From Paraburkholderia sp. D15 (GTDB taxonomy: Bacteria > Pseudomonadota > Gammaproteobacteria > Burkholderiales > Burkholderiaceae): 64,000 nt of DNA. Within the stretch, counting starts at the first letter, position 1. Every line of letters begins with the position of its first letter. The stretch spans positions 434,001 through 498,000 of the forward strand of contig NZ_CP110395.1 of assembly GCF_029910215.1 (NCBI RefSeq). Direction: 5' to 3'. The translations under genes were made by a program, and so were the position numbers. Below are positions 48,987 to 58,105 of the stretch, in pieces. The notes below the pieces were generated by a model. That model made no database searches. It was not told the origin of the DNA and saw only the letters and a list, made by a program, of their open reading frames with translations.

Positions 48987-49598
48987 TTACCCGGGTTGCT
49001 TCGGCGAGGCGCTGCCGCCGGCTTCGGACGCGGCGATCGCGCCTTTCACGTTGCCGAACAGTTGCATGACCCGGGTGACGTTGTTGTAGTTCATGCCGCT
49101 GGCAGTCATCACCGACATGCCGCGCTGAAGTTTAACCGGCTTTTCGGTCTCGATCACATCGTCGTTGACCAGCACCCTAAAATGCTCGGAATCTGCCTGC
49201 ATCTGCGGATCGCCGTAGCCGGGCGCGCGCAGAATCCGGGCGTTGCCGTACAGGTCGACGATCGACGCGTCGTCGTTCACCTTGCCGGTGTCGCCGGTCG
49301 CGGTGACGATCGGCTTGCCGGGCTGGAACGCGCGCATGGCCGGCTTGACCAGGTCGCTCAGTTCGTCGTCTTCGTAATGGATCAGCGATTGCGCGGTCAG
49401 GCGGTATTGCGTCGTGCCCGACTGGTCGAGTTCGGACACCGAGAAGTTGTCCGCGAAGTAATCAGGCGTGTGTTCCTTGGGGCGGATCAGGTTTTCGTTC
49501 TGGCGCGGCAAGGTGGCTTGCAACAACCACCACGTGATGCCGGCGAGCGCGGCCATGGCGACCAGCGGGATCAGCGAAGTCAGGCGAAACTGGTTCAT
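48987..49598 (-). CDS. lptC: LPS export protein LptC
   Basis: A 203-residue bitopic protein: one membrane helix (about residues 8-27) and a periplasmic beta-jellyroll with HTPDYFADNFSVSELDQSG, TAQSLIHYEDDELSDL and MTASGMNYNNVTRVMQLFGN. It links LptB2FG to LptA. It overlaps kdsC by 4 bp and precedes lptA. Confidence 0.93.
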   Translation of the reverse strand: MNQFRLTSLIPLVAMAALAGITWWLLQATLPRQNENLIRPKEHTPDYFADNFSVSELDQSGTTQYRLTAQSLIHYEDDELSDLVKPAMRAFQPGKPIVTATGDTGKVNDDASIVDLYGNARILRAPGYGDPQMQADSEHFRVLVNDDVIETEKPVKLQRGMSVMTASGMNYNNVTRVMQLFGNVKGAIAASEAGGSASPKQPG

Positions 49599-50155
49599 CC
49601 GACGAGGCCTCGCTGTTCGCCGCTACAGGCCGCCGCGAGCAGCGCTTCGTATTTGTGCTGCGCGCGCAGCAGCGTGTCGACCACTTCGCGCGCCGCGCCG
49701 TGGCCGCCGCGTGCCTCGCTGACCCAATGGGCGCGTGCGATCACTTCCGGATGCGAGTTGGCGGGCGCCGCGGCGAAGCCGACCTTCAGCATGACCGCGA
49801 GATCGACCCAGTCGTCGCCCATGTAGCCGCATTCCTCGGCCTTCAGGCCGGTTTGCTGCAACAGGTCCGCGAATGCGGCCGGTTTGTCCTGCACGCCCTG
49901 ATAAACGTGCGTGACGTTCATTTCCTTCGCCCGCACCGCGACGATGCCGGACTTGCGCCCGGTGATGATCGCCGTGTCGATGCCTGCCTGGCGCAGCAGC
50001 TTCATGCCGTGGCCGTCCATCGAATGGAAGCCTTTCATCGTGTCGCCTTCCGCCGTGAACAGCAGACCGCCGTCGGTCAGCACGCCGTCGACGTCGAAAA
50101 TCATCAGCTTCACGCGGCTCGCGCGTTCGGTGGCGGTAGCAGGGGCGATGGCCAT
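49595..50155 (-). CDS. kdsC: 3-deoxy-D-manno-octulosonate 8-phosphate phosphatase KdsC
   Basis: A 186-residue HAD phosphatase that makes free Kdo for LPS. The nucleophile motif is MIFDVDGVLTDGGL, with TGRKSGIVAVRAKE and the late GYMGDDWVDLAVM as motifs II and IV. It overlaps kdsD by 1 bp and lptC by 4 bp, forming a tight Kdo-to-Lpt operon. Confidence 0.95.
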   Translation of the reverse strand: MAIAPATATERASRVKLMIFDVDGVLTDGGLLFTAEGDTMKGFHSMDGHGMKLLRQAGIDTAIITGRKSGIVAVRAKEMNVTHVYQGVQDKPAAFADLLQQTGLKAEECGYMGDDWVDLAVMLKVGFAAAPANSHPEVIARAHWVSEARGGHGAAREVVDTLLRAQHKYEALLAAACSGEQRGLVG

Positions 50156-51138
50156 CAGATCACCTTCTTCGAGAACAGGTCGTGCATGTTGAGCGCGCCG
50201 ATCAGCTTGCCCGCTTCGTCGACGACCAGCATCTGGTTGATGCGGTGGCGCTCCATCAGTTCCACGGCTTCCACCGCGAGCTGATCCGGGCCGATGGTGC
50301 GCGGACCGGCCGTCATCACCGATTCGATCGACAGGCCGCGGAAGTCGCCGTCGCGTTCGAGCACGCGACGCAGGTCGCCGTCCGTGAAGATGCCGGCCAC
50401 GCGTTCGTCGCGATCGACGATCGCCGTCATGCCCATGCGCTTCGCCGTCAACTGGAACAGCGCGTCGCGCACGGTGGCGTCGGGCGTGACCATCGGCACC
50501 TGGTCGCCGGTGCGCATCACGTCGCGTACATAAGTGAGCAGACGGCGGCCAAGCGCGCCGCCCGGATGCGAGCGCGCGAAGTCGTCGCGGCCGAAGCCGC
50601 GCGCGTCGAGCACCGCGACCGCGAGCGCGTCGCCGAGCGCGAGCGCGGCGGTGGTGCTGGCGGTGGGCGCGAGATTCATCGGGCAGGCTTCTTTCGATAC
50701 CGCGGAATTCAGGTGCACGTCGGCCAGTTGCGCGAGACTCGACGACGGCCGTCCGGTCATCGCGATCAGCTTCGCGCCGAGCCGCTTGATGAGCGGCAGG
50801 ATCGCCACGAGTTCTTCGGTTTCACCGGAATTCGACAGGGCGAGAAATACGTCGTCCGACGTGACCATGCCGAGGTCGCCGTGGCTGGCTTCGGCCGGAT
50901 GCACGAAGAACGCCGGCGTGCCGGTGCTGGCGAGCGTGGCGGCGAGCTTGCGCGCCACATGGCCGGATTTGCCGATGCCGGAAACGACCACGCGCCCACG
51001 GCAGCCCAGGATGAAATCGACCGCCCCGACGAAGCCATCGTCGAGTTGATCGCGAAGCGCGCGCACGGCGTCCGCTTCGATGTCGAGCACGTCACGAGCG
51101 AGCGCGAGTGCCCGGTCGACATTGATTTTCGCTATCAT
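50155..51138 (-). CDS. kdsD: Arabinose-5-phosphate isomerase KdsD (KpsF/GutQ family)
   Basis: A 327-residue isomerase that converts ribulose-5-P to arabinose-5-P, the first step of Kdo synthesis. The SIS domain (about residues 35-180) shows GRVVVSGIGKSGHVARKLAA, HPAEASHGDLGMVTSDDVFL and LSNSGETEELVAILP; two CBS domains follow (about 205-325). The ATG at 51138 is the family start. No ribosome site is visible, and an extended -10 promoter ends 6 nt before the ATG, so translation may be leaderless. First gene of the kds-lpt block. Confidence 0.95.
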   Translation of the reverse strand: MIAKINVDRALALARDVLDIEADAVRALRDQLDDGFVGAVDFILGCRGRVVVSGIGKSGHVARKLAATLASTGTPAFFVHPAEASHGDLGMVTSDDVFLALSNSGETEELVAILPLIKRLGAKLIAMTGRPSSSLAQLADVHLNSAVSKEACPMNLAPTASTTAALALGDALAVAVLDARGFGRDDFARSHPGGALGRRLLTYVRDVMRTGDQVPMVTPDATVRDALFQLTAKRMGMTAIVDRDERVAGIFTDGDLRRVLERDGDFRGLSIESVMTAGPRTIGPDQLAVEAVELMERHRINQMLVVDEAGKLIGALNMHDLFSKKVI

Positions 51139-51144
51139 TCGCGG

Positions 51145-51153
51145 AGTATAGCA
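51145..51153 (-). promoter_or_regulatory. Extended -10 promoter immediately upstream of kdsD
   Basis: TGCTATACT on the minus strand fits the extended -10 pattern TGnTATAAT (5 of 6 in the hexamer). No good -35 is seen. A start 7 nt after the -10 would fall exactly on the A of the kdsD ATG at 51138. Confidence 0.5.
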
Positions 51154-51299
51154 AAGGCGCCTGTTCGCCGCGCCGGGCCTGCTGTGCCAAGCCGCTGCTT
51201 TTACCGCTGCCGTTAACGGCCCCTCAACCTTGTCGCACGGCGTGTTGCGTGCGCGGTTCCGCTGACGAACGAGGACGCTGCACCGATGCGTTTCTGCCG

Positions 51300-53303
51300 A
51301 TGATTTCCCCGCTCGAAATGACGCTTTTCCTGCTGCTGGCATCGGTGGCGGGCGTGGTGATTTTTCGCTTTCTGAATCTTCCGCCGATGCTCGGTTATCT
51401 GTCGGTGGGGATCGTCGTCGGGCCGCACGCGTTCGGTCTGGTGCCCGACTCGGCGGGCGCGCAGAACCTCGCCGAATTCGGCGTGGTGTTCCTGATGTTT
51501 TCGATCGGCCTGGAGTTCTCGCTCGCCAAGCTGCGCTCCATGCGCCGGCTGGTGTTCGGTCTCGGCCTGCTGCAGGTGATCGGCACGATCGCGGTGGCGG
51601 TGTCGCTCGGCTTCGTGCTGGAGCGCTGGGTGCATATCACGTGGCAGGCAAGTGTCGCGCTGGGCGGCGCGCTGGCCATGTCGTCGACGGCAATCGTCAG
51701 CAAGATGCTGGCGGAGCGGCTTGAAATCGAAACCGAGCACGGCCGCAACATCTTCGGCGTGCTGCTGTTCCAGGATCTGGCGGTGGTGCCGCTGCTGATC
51801 GTGATCGCGGCGTTCGGAGGCGATTCGAAAGACCTGATGAGCGCGCTCGGCGTCGCGGCGATCAAGATCGTCGTGGCCTTGTCGCTGCTGCTGATCGTCG
51901 GGCAACGCTTCATGACGCGCTGGTTCAACGTGGTCGCGCGGCGTCGTTCGCAGGAACTGTTCATTCTCAATCTGCTGCTGGTGACGCTCGGTTCGGCGTT
52001 CATCACCGACAAATTCGGGCTGTCGCTCGCGCTCGGCGCGTTTATCGCCGGCATGCTGATCGCCGAGACGCCGTACCGGCATCAGGTGGAAGAGGACATC
52101 AAGCCGTTTCGCGACGTGCTGCTCGGGCTCTTCTTCATCACCACCGGCATGCTGCTGAATCCACGCGTGGTCTGGGAGCATCCGTTCATCGTGCTCGGTT
52201 TCCTGGTCGGGCCGATCCTGCTGAAGGCGGTGATGATCACCGGCCTCGCGCGCCTGTTCGGCGCGTCGCCGGGCGTCGCGATGCGCACCGGCATCGGTCT
52301 CGCGCAAGCCGGCGAATTCGGCTTCGTGCTGCTGAATCTGATTCTCGACAAACATCTCGTCGACGCCACCTTGTTGCAGGCGATTCTCGCCTCGATGCTG
52401 CTCTCCATGCTCGCCGCGCCGTTCCTGATCCAGAACGCGGACCGGATCGTGCTGCGCCTGTCGTCGACCGAATGGATGATGCAGTCGTTGCAGATGACGC
52501 GCATCGCCACGCAAAGCCTGAAGCAGAGCGGCCACGTGATCATCTGCGGATACGGCCGGGCCGGGCAGAATCTGGCGCGCATGCTGGAGCATGAAGGCCT
52601 GTCGTACGTCGCGCTCGACCTCGACCCCGATCGCGTGGCGGCCGCGGCGGCGGCCGGCGAATCGGTCGTGTTCGGCGACGCGGGGCGGCGCGAGTCGCTG
52701 CTCGCGGCCGGGATTCACCGCGCGACCGCGATTGCGATCACGTATGCGAACACGCCGTCGGCGCTACGCGTGCTGCACAACATCCACGAGCTGGAGCCGA
52801 CGCTGCCGGTGATCGTGCGCACCGTCGACGACGCCGATCTGGAGAAACTGCTGGCCGCCGGCGCGACCGAGGTGATTCCGGAGATCGTCGAAGGCAGTCT
52901 GATGCTGGCCTCGCACACGCTCGTGGTGATGGGCGTACCGATGCGGCGCGTGGTGCGACGGGTCGAGGAAATGCGCGACGAACGCTATGCGCTGCTGCGC
53001 GGCTATTTCCACGGCGCCGACGACGTGGAAGACGACGACGGCCACGAACAGGTGCGGCTACAATCGGTGCCGGTCGACGAAAATGCCGACGCGGTGGGCC
53101 GCACGCTCGCCGAGGTCGGCCTGTTCGAGCTGGGCGTCGAAGTGACGGCGATCCGCCGGCACGGGATTCGCGGCGTCGAACCCGATCCGTCCACCAAGCT
53201 GCGCGCGAGCGACATCGTCGTGCTGCGCGGCTTGCCCGAGCAGTTGTCGGCCGCCGAGGAACGTTTGTCGAAGCATCGCCGCGCGGGCGCCGCCGCGGCG
53301 TAA
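51300..53303 (+). CDS. Kef/CPA2-type cation:proton antiporter with RCK domains
   Basis: A 667-residue antiporter. About twelve membrane helices occupy residues 5-385 (LGYLSVGIVVGPHAFGLV, GGALAMSSTAIVSKMLAE, RTGIGLAQAGEFGFVLLN). A TrkA-N/RCK domain begins at about residue 411 (HVIICGYGRAGQNLARML) with the NAD-binding Rossmann glycines, and a TrkA-C domain occupies about 585-655. Similar to KefB/KefC/YbaL, which exchange K+ or other cations for protons; glutathione gating cannot be judged from sequence. Divergent from kdsD across 161 bp. Confidence 0.92.
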   Translation: MISPLEMTLFLLLASVAGVVIFRFLNLPPMLGYLSVGIVVGPHAFGLVPDSAGAQNLAEFGVVFLMFSIGLEFSLAKLRSMRRLVFGLGLLQVIGTIAVAVSLGFVLERWVHITWQASVALGGALAMSSTAIVSKMLAERLEIETEHGRNIFGVLLFQDLAVVPLLIVIAAFGGDSKDLMSALGVAAIKIVVALSLLLIVGQRFMTRWFNVVARRRSQELFILNLLLVTLGSAFITDKFGLSLALGAFIAGMLIAETPYRHQVEEDIKPFRDVLLGLFFITTGMLLNPRVVWEHPFIVLGFLVGPILLKAVMITGLARLFGASPGVAMRTGIGLAQAGEFGFVLLNLILDKHLVDATLLQAILASMLLSMLAAPFLIQNADRIVLRLSSTEWMMQSLQMTRIATQSLKQSGHVIICGYGRAGQNLARMLEHEGLSYVALDLDPDRVAAAAAAGESVVFGDAGRRESLLAAGIHRATAIAITYANTPSALRVLHNIHELEPTLPVIVRTVDDADLEKLLAAGATEVIPEIVEGSLMLASHTLVVMGVPMRRVVRRVEEMRDERYALLRGYFHGADDVEDDDGHEQVRLQSVPVDENADAVGRTLAEVGLFELGVEVTAIRRHGIRGVEPDPSTKLRASDIVVLRGLPEQLSAAEERLSKHRRAGAAAA

Positions 53304-53375
53304 GCGCCAGGGTCGGCGACGATAGTCGGCGCGATTCGCTTTTCATCGGACCGCCAAGGTCCATCCGGAGACACC

Positions 53376-53942
53376 ATGTCCAACGCGCTCGCGAGCGCGC
53401 CGCTCGATGCGGCCGACTACATCAAAAGCCACATCCGCACGGTGCCCGACTGGCCGCAGGCGGGTGTCCAGTTCCGCGACATCACGCCGCTTCTGCAGGA
53501 ACGCAAAACGCTGCGCGTGCTGATCGACCTGTTCGTGCAGCGCTATATCGACGCGAAGCTCGATTACATCGCCGGGCTCGACGCACGTGGTTTCATCATC
53601 GCGCCGATCCTCGCGTACGAACTGAACATCGGCTTCATTCCGATCCGCAAGGCGGGCAAGCTGCCGTACAGAACGGTCGCGCAGTCGTACGAACTCGAGT
53701 ACGGCAGCGCCACCGTCGAGATTCACGAAGACGCCTGCAAGCCGGGCGAGCGCGTGGTGATCGTCGACGATCTGATCGCCACCGGCGGCACGATGATGGC
53801 CGGCAAGATACTGCTCGAGCGGCTCGGCGCGGTTGTCGTGGAAGGCGCGGCGATTATCGATCTGCCCGAGCTCGGCGGCTCGAAGCGGCTGCGCGACGGT
53901 GGTTTGCCGTTGTACACGGTGACGCGCTTCGACGGTCATTGA
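53376..53942 (+). CDS. apt: Adenine phosphoribosyltransferase
   Basis: A 188-residue purine salvage enzyme that makes AMP from adenine and PRPP. It shows [49 protein letters not shown] and the PRPP loop [17 protein letters not shown]. Length is normal. CGGAGAC lies before the ATG. Confidence 0.96.
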   Translation: MSNALASAPLDAADYIKSHIRTVPDWPQAGVQFRDITPLLQERKTLRVLIDLFVQRYIDAKLDYIAGLDARGFIIAPILAYELNIGFIPIRKAGKLPYRTVAQSYELEYGSATVEIHEDACKPGERVVIVDDLIATGGTMMAGKILLERLGAVVVEGAAIIDLPELGGSKRLRDGGLPLYTVTRFDGH

Positions 53943-54000
53943 ATCGAGCGCGGGCGGCGCGCTTTTCCGAATCCCTGAACCCTTTCTGCAAGGCCGGTCG

Positions 54001-54615
54001 ATGCCCAATTTCCTGTTGTTTCTCGCCACCTCGATCGCCATCACCATGGCGCCCGGCCCGGACAATCTGCAAGTGCTCGCGCGCGGTATCTCGCAAGGCC
54101 GCGCGGCAGGTCTCGTCGCCGCGCTTGGCTTCGCGGCCGGCATCACATTTCACACGACGCTCGCCGCGCTCGGCGTGGCCGCGTTGCTGCGCTCGTCGCC
54201 GGTCGCGTTCGAAGCGATCAAGCTGGCGGGTGCCGCGTACCTGATCTGGATCGGCATCAAGGCGCTGCGCAGCCAGGGGCTCGCGACCGCGCACGAACGC
54301 GCGCCGCAGCCGCTGTCGGCCGTGTTTCGTCAAAGCGTGCTCGGTAACTTGCTGAACCCGAAGGTGACGCTGTTCTTCGTCGTGTTCCTGCCGCAGTTCG
54401 TGAAGCCGAACGGCGCGCAGAGCGTGACCGTGCAGATGCTCGAACTCGGCGTGCTGTTCATGTTGCAGACCGTGGTGGTGTTCTCGCTGTTCGGCGTGTG
54501 CGCGGGGATGATCGGCGGCTGGTTGAAACGTCGGCCGCGCGTGGGTGTGTGGCTCGATCGCCTCGCCGGCGCGACGTTCATCGCGATCGGCATCCGCGTC
54601 GCGCTGCGTGACTGA
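54001..54615 (+). CDS. LysE family exporter
   Basis: A 204-residue membrane protein with about six helices, of the LysE/RhtB family of amino acid exporters. MPNFLLFLATSIAITMAPGP, DNLQVLARGISQGRAAGLVA and GAAYLIWIGIKALR are typical, as is GNLLNPKVTLFFVVFLPQF. The substrate cannot be predicted. An 11-bp tandem repeat lies on its stop codon. Confidence 0.9.
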   Translation: MPNFLLFLATSIAITMAPGPDNLQVLARGISQGRAAGLVAALGFAAGITFHTTLAALGVAALLRSSPVAFEAIKLAGAAYLIWIGIKALRSQGLATAHERAPQPLSAVFRQSVLGNLLNPKVTLFFVVFLPQFVKPNGAQSVTVQMLELGVLFMLQTVVVFSLFGVCAGMIGGWLKRRPRVGVWLDRLAGATFIAIGIRVALRD

Positions 54616-54641
54616 GTGGTGACTGAGTGGTGACTGAGCGG
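54609..54641. repeat. Three 11-bp tandem repeats on the stop codon of the LysE-family gene
   Basis: TGACTGAGTGG occurs twice perfectly and a third time as TGACTGAGCGG. The TGA stop of the exporter gene (54613-54615) is inside the first unit. Confidence 0.9.
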
Positions 54642-54717
54642 TGATGGCGCTGCGACCGGGCTGCGCTTGAACACGCAACCCGGCACGCGAGCGCCTACGA
54701 TTCATTTGGAGTTCTGC

Positions 54718-55575
54718 ATGACTTTGCCTTGCCTTACCGCCGCGCGCCGTTTCGACCGGCATGCGCATCTGCCGTTCTGGATCGGCGCCGAACAGGTCGG
54801 CTGGATTCGTCGGGGCGACGTATCGCTGCTCGCGCGCTGGCCCGACGTGTTCGAGATCGATGCGGCCCGCGTGAGCTTGTCGAACCGCTTCGATACCGTC
54901 GATCTGCGCAGCGCCGCGCTCGGCTCGGTGATCGGCGCGCTGGCCGCGGAAGGCCGCATCCCCGGGTGGCGCAACGAAACTTACGCGATCCGCAATGCGT
55001 TCGACGCGCCGCCGCTTGCGTATATCGAACGCGCGGCTTCGCGCTTCTTCGGCACGCTGACGTATGCGGTGCATCTGAACGGCGTCGTAGAATACGAGGA
55101 CGGCGCGCCGCAGTTGTGGATCGCGCGCCGCAGCGACACCAAGGCGACCGATCCGGGCATGCTCGATAACGTCGTCGCGGGCGGCATCGGCTGGGGCTTT
55201 GGAATCGAGGCGACGATCGTCAAGGAGTGCTGGGAAGAAGCCGGCATTCCCGAGGAGATCGCCGCGCGCGCCGTGGCGGGCCGCACCGCGCATGTGCTGC
55301 AATCGTTGCCGGAAGGCACGCAGGCCGAACAGATTTTTATCTACGACCTCGCGTTGCCGGCCGATTTCGCGCCGCGCAATCAGGATGGCGAAGTGGGCGA
55401 GCACCGGCTCGCGCGCATCGACGAGGTAGCGCGCTGGATCGAAGAGAACGCGATGACGGTGGACGCGAGTCTCGCCACGCTGGATTGTCTGCTGCGCCGC
55501 CGCTGGATCGATGAAGACGCTTGCGCCGGGATCGGCGAGCTGTTCGTTCCACCTGTGCCGCCTGTGTCCGCTTGA
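54718..55575 (+). CDS. DUF4743-Nudix hydrolase
   Basis: A 285-residue protein with an N-terminal DUF4743 domain (about residues 1-115, HLPFWIGAEQVGWIRRG, EGRIPGWRNETYAIRN) and a Nudix domain (about 116-275). The Nudix box is GGIGWGFGIEATIVKECWEE then AGI, with Lys in place of the usual Arg before the first catalytic Glu. This architecture is known from plant and yeast enzymes that destroy damaged forms of thiamin diphosphate and from proteins misnamed thiamin pyrophosphokinase. GGAG precedes the ATG at 54718. Confidence 0.88.
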   Translation: MTLPCLTAARRFDRHAHLPFWIGAEQVGWIRRGDVSLLARWPDVFEIDAARVSLSNRFDTVDLRSAALGSVIGALAAEGRIPGWRNETYAIRNAFDAPPLAYIERAASRFFGTLTYAVHLNGVVEYEDGAPQLWIARRSDTKATDPGMLDNVVAGGIGWGFGIEATIVKECWEEAGIPEEIAARAVAGRTAHVLQSLPEGTQAEQIFIYDLALPADFAPRNQDGEVGEHRLARIDEVARWIEENAMTVDASLATLDCLLRRRWIDEDACAGIGELFVPPVPPVSA

Positions 55576-55610
55576 ACACGCTTGAACACGCTTGAGCCGG
55601 CTTGAGTCTC
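55571..55610. repeat. 10-bp tandem repeats on the stop codon of the Nudix gene
   Basis: CTTGAACACG twice perfectly, then CTTGAGCCGG and CTTGAGTCTC. The TGA stop of the Nudix gene (55573-55575) lies in the first unit; each later unit repeats the TGA. Confidence 0.9.
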
Positions 55611-55681
55611 TTGAGCCCGGCACCGTTTCGAACCGACCACACCGAATCAACCACGCATTGAAGAAGGGAGTCACCCAGGTC

Positions 55682-56551
55682 ATGTCGACCGATCACAGCT
55701 TTATTCTCAAACTCTCGTGCGCCGACCGGCCCGGCATCGTCCACGCGGTGTCCGGCTTCCTGTTCGAGCGCGGCAGCAACATTCTCGACTCCGCGCAGTT
55801 CGGCGACAGCCGCACCGGCGAGTTCTTCATGCGCGTGCATTTCCAGCAGGTGGGCGGTGATCCGGGTCTGGAGGCGCTGCGCGCGTCGTTCGTGACGCTC
55901 GCCGAGCAGTTCGGCATGCGCTGGGAGATGCACGACGCGTCGGTGAAACCGCGCGTGGTGATCATGGTGTCGAAGATCGGCCATTGCCTGAACGATTTGC
56001 TGTTCCGCTATCGCACCGGTCAGCTGGGTATCGAGATTCCGGCCATCATCTCGAACCACAAGGAGTTCTATCAGCTCGCCGCCAGCTACGACGTTCCGTT
56101 CCATCATTTCCCGCTGCTGGGCGGCACGCCCGACGCGAAGGCCGCGCAGGAAGCGCGCGTGCTCGAAGTGATCGACGAACATCAGGCCGATCTGGTGGTG
56201 CTCGCGCGCTACATGCAGATTCTGTCGCCGCAACTGTGCGAGGCGCTGGCCGGTCGCGCGATCAACATTCATCACTCGTTCCTGCCGAGCTTCAAGGGTG
56301 CGAAGCCTTACTACCAGGCGTTCGACCGCGGTGTGAAGCTGATCGGCGCCACCGCGCATTACGTGACCACGGATCTCGACGAAGGTCCGATCATCGAGCA
56401 GGAAGTGGAGCGCGTCGACCACAGCATGACGCCGGAGCAACTGACGGCGATCGGCCGCGACGTCGAGTGCGTGACGCTCGCGCGCGCGGTGAAGTGGCAC
56501 GTCGAACATCGCGTCGTGCTGAATGGCAGCAAGACGGTGGTGTTCCGTTAA
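55682..56551 (+). CDS. purU: Formyltetrahydrofolate deformylase
   Basis: A 289-residue enzyme that hydrolyses 10-formyl-THF to formate and THF. An ACT domain (about residues 5-85, LKLSCADRPGIVHAVSGFL) is followed by a formyltransferase-fold domain with SKIGHCLNDLLFRY, NIHHSFLPSFKGAKPY and IGATAHYVTTDLDEGPI, which supply the catalytic Asn, His and Asp. The ATG at 55682 matches the family. Back-to-back terminators follow. Confidence 0.96.
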   Translation: MSTDHSFILKLSCADRPGIVHAVSGFLFERGSNILDSAQFGDSRTGEFFMRVHFQQVGGDPGLEALRASFVTLAEQFGMRWEMHDASVKPRVVIMVSKIGHCLNDLLFRYRTGQLGIEIPAIISNHKEFYQLAASYDVPFHHFPLLGGTPDAKAAQEARVLEVIDEHQADLVVLARYMQILSPQLCEALAGRAINIHHSFLPSFKGAKPYYQAFDRGVKLIGATAHYVTTDLDEGPIIEQEVERVDHSMTPEQLTAIGRDVECVTLARAVKWHVEHRVVLNGSKTVVFR

Positions 56552-56584
56552 GCGCCGGTTGGTACTGCGTGCGTTGAAATGAAA

Positions 56585-56608
56585 AAGCGCCGGCTGGTTC
56601 CGGCGCTT
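56585..56608 (-). terminator. Terminator for the PepSY gene
   Basis: AAGCGCCGG with its complement around a 6-nt loop; on the minus strand it is followed by a T5 run. It lies 52 bp beyond the end of the PepSY protein gene. Confidence 0.7.
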
Positions 56609-56622
56609 CAGACTGCGGAGCG

Positions 56623-56653
56623 ACCCCACGCTTGTCGAGGCGTGGGGTTTTTT
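56623..56653 (+). terminator. Terminator for purU
   Basis: ACCCCACGC pairs with GCGTGGGGT around an 8-nt loop and is followed by a run of T on the plus strand, about 70 bp after the purU stop. Confidence 0.88.
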
Positions 56654-56659
56654 ATTGCG

Positions 56660-57949
56660 TTACGACTGCGGGGCGGAGCGGCTGGCGTCACGCGCGACGC
56701 GCGCGCTTTGCGGTGACGGTGCTCGCTGGGCATCGCGCGGGGTCTGCGCCGGTCGCGCCGACCGCGCATTCTGCGCCGAACGCCTACGCGCGTTCAGTTT
56801 CTTCAGCCAGATCAGCAGGCCCGTCGCGCTCAGCACGGCAACCGCGAGGCCGACCGCGCTGATCAGAATCCGTCCGCCGATGCCGAGAATGCGCCCCGAG
56901 TGCAGCGGGAATTGCACCTGCATGAAGACGTCGCCGGCCGAGCCTTGACCGGGAATCTGCGCGCCGAGCGGTTTGCCGGTGGCCGCGTCCCAATACATCC
57001 ACGCGTTGCCGAGGCCGATGTCGCCGTGATCGTTGCCCGGCGCGTAATAGCCGACGCCGTAGGCGTGGAAGACTTCCGCGTAATAGATGCCACCCGGCGG
57101 CGCCTTCAGGTGCTGGGCCTTGCCCGCCTGCCCGGCCAGTTCGACGATGCGCTCGCGGCTCAGCACCGGATCGCCCGGTTGCGGCGGGCGGCGGACCTCC
57201 GGGTTATCGACCGGATTCGGCGTCAGCGAGGAGAGCGACGCGACGATCGGGCGGACTACCGGGCCGGACAGATTCATCGAGATCGAGGTCAGCGCGACGA
57301 TCGTCAGCAGAGCCCAGATCCACACGCCACCGGAGCGGTGCAGGTCGAAGGTGAGTGCGTAGCCCCCGCGTCCGAGGCGGAACGCGAATGACTTGCGCCA
57401 CGCCTTGACGCTCGGAAACGACAGCGCCAGCGCAATCATGCTGTCGAACAGCCAGATAATCCCGACGATGCCCATCAGCCACGTGCCGATGTCGATGCCG
57501 CCCGCGAACGGCAGATGCAGCGTGTAGTGCAGCTTGTAGATGAACGGAATCAGGTTGAGCCGTGCGAGCGACACCGCGCCCCATTCGCGGCGGCCCTGAA
57601 TCTCGCCGGTGGCGGGATCGACGGCGATCTGGTTGAAGTCGAGCGCGTAGGGTTGCTTTGTCGCGGGATCGGTGCGCGGCAGCACCATCATCTGCAGCGT
57701 GTGGCCGGGCTCGGCGGTGAGCGGCAGATAAGTGACCTGCAAGCGCGGGTCCGCCGCTTCGACGCGGCGCGCGAGTTCCAGCCCGGACAGCGCGGGCGCC
57801 GCGCTGCGTGCCTTGAAGAACGTCGGGTTGAGCGCCGCGTCGAGTTCATGGTCCCACGCGATGATCGCGCCGGTGAGACCCGCGACGAACAGAAACAGCG
57901 CGGTGGCGACGCCAAACCAGCGGTGCAGGCGAACGAACTGGCGCCTCAT
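56660..57949 (-). CDS. PepSY-associated TM protein (iron-uptake reductase-like)
   Basis: A 429-residue membrane protein. The N-terminal helix (about residues 10-32) has VRLHRWFGVATALFLFVAGL, then come a periplasmic PepSY region with DPATGEIQGRREWGAV, FIYKLHYTLHLPFAGG with potential heme-ligand histidines, and further helices at about 160-180, 208-228 and 362-384. Such proteins often sit with siderophore receptors and are suspected ferric-siderophore reductases, but no TonB receptor is nearby. The C-terminal tail is rich in Arg, Ala, Ser and Gln, with no membrane segment. Confidence 0.88.
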   Translation of the reverse strand: MRRQFVRLHRWFGVATALFLFVAGLTGAIIAWDHELDAALNPTFFKARSAAPALSGLELARRVEAADPRLQVTYLPLTAEPGHTLQMMVLPRTDPATKQPYALDFNQIAVDPATGEIQGRREWGAVSLARLNLIPFIYKLHYTLHLPFAGGIDIGTWLMGIVGIIWLFDSMIALALSFPSVKAWRKSFAFRLGRGGYALTFDLHRSGGVWIWALLTIVALTSISMNLSGPVVRPIVASLSSLTPNPVDNPEVRRPPQPGDPVLSRERIVELAGQAGKAQHLKAPPGGIYYAEVFHAYGVGYYAPGNDHGDIGLGNAWMYWDAATGKPLGAQIPGQGSAGDVFMQVQFPLHSGRILGIGGRILISAVGLAVAVLSATGLLIWLKKLNARRRSAQNARSARPAQTPRDAQRAPSPQSARVARDASRSAPQS

Positions 57950-58105
57950 GCACGAACCCGCAAGGCGAGAAGAGACGACGGCGGAATGATCACGGGACAG
58001 GATGCGTGCAAATGGGAATTGTTCGCATCTTACGGGAAACTTGCAGTCAGCGGCAAGAAGCGTGTCGGGCCCGAACGGAGAGGGCGGCAGCGCCCCGGCG
58101 AACCG

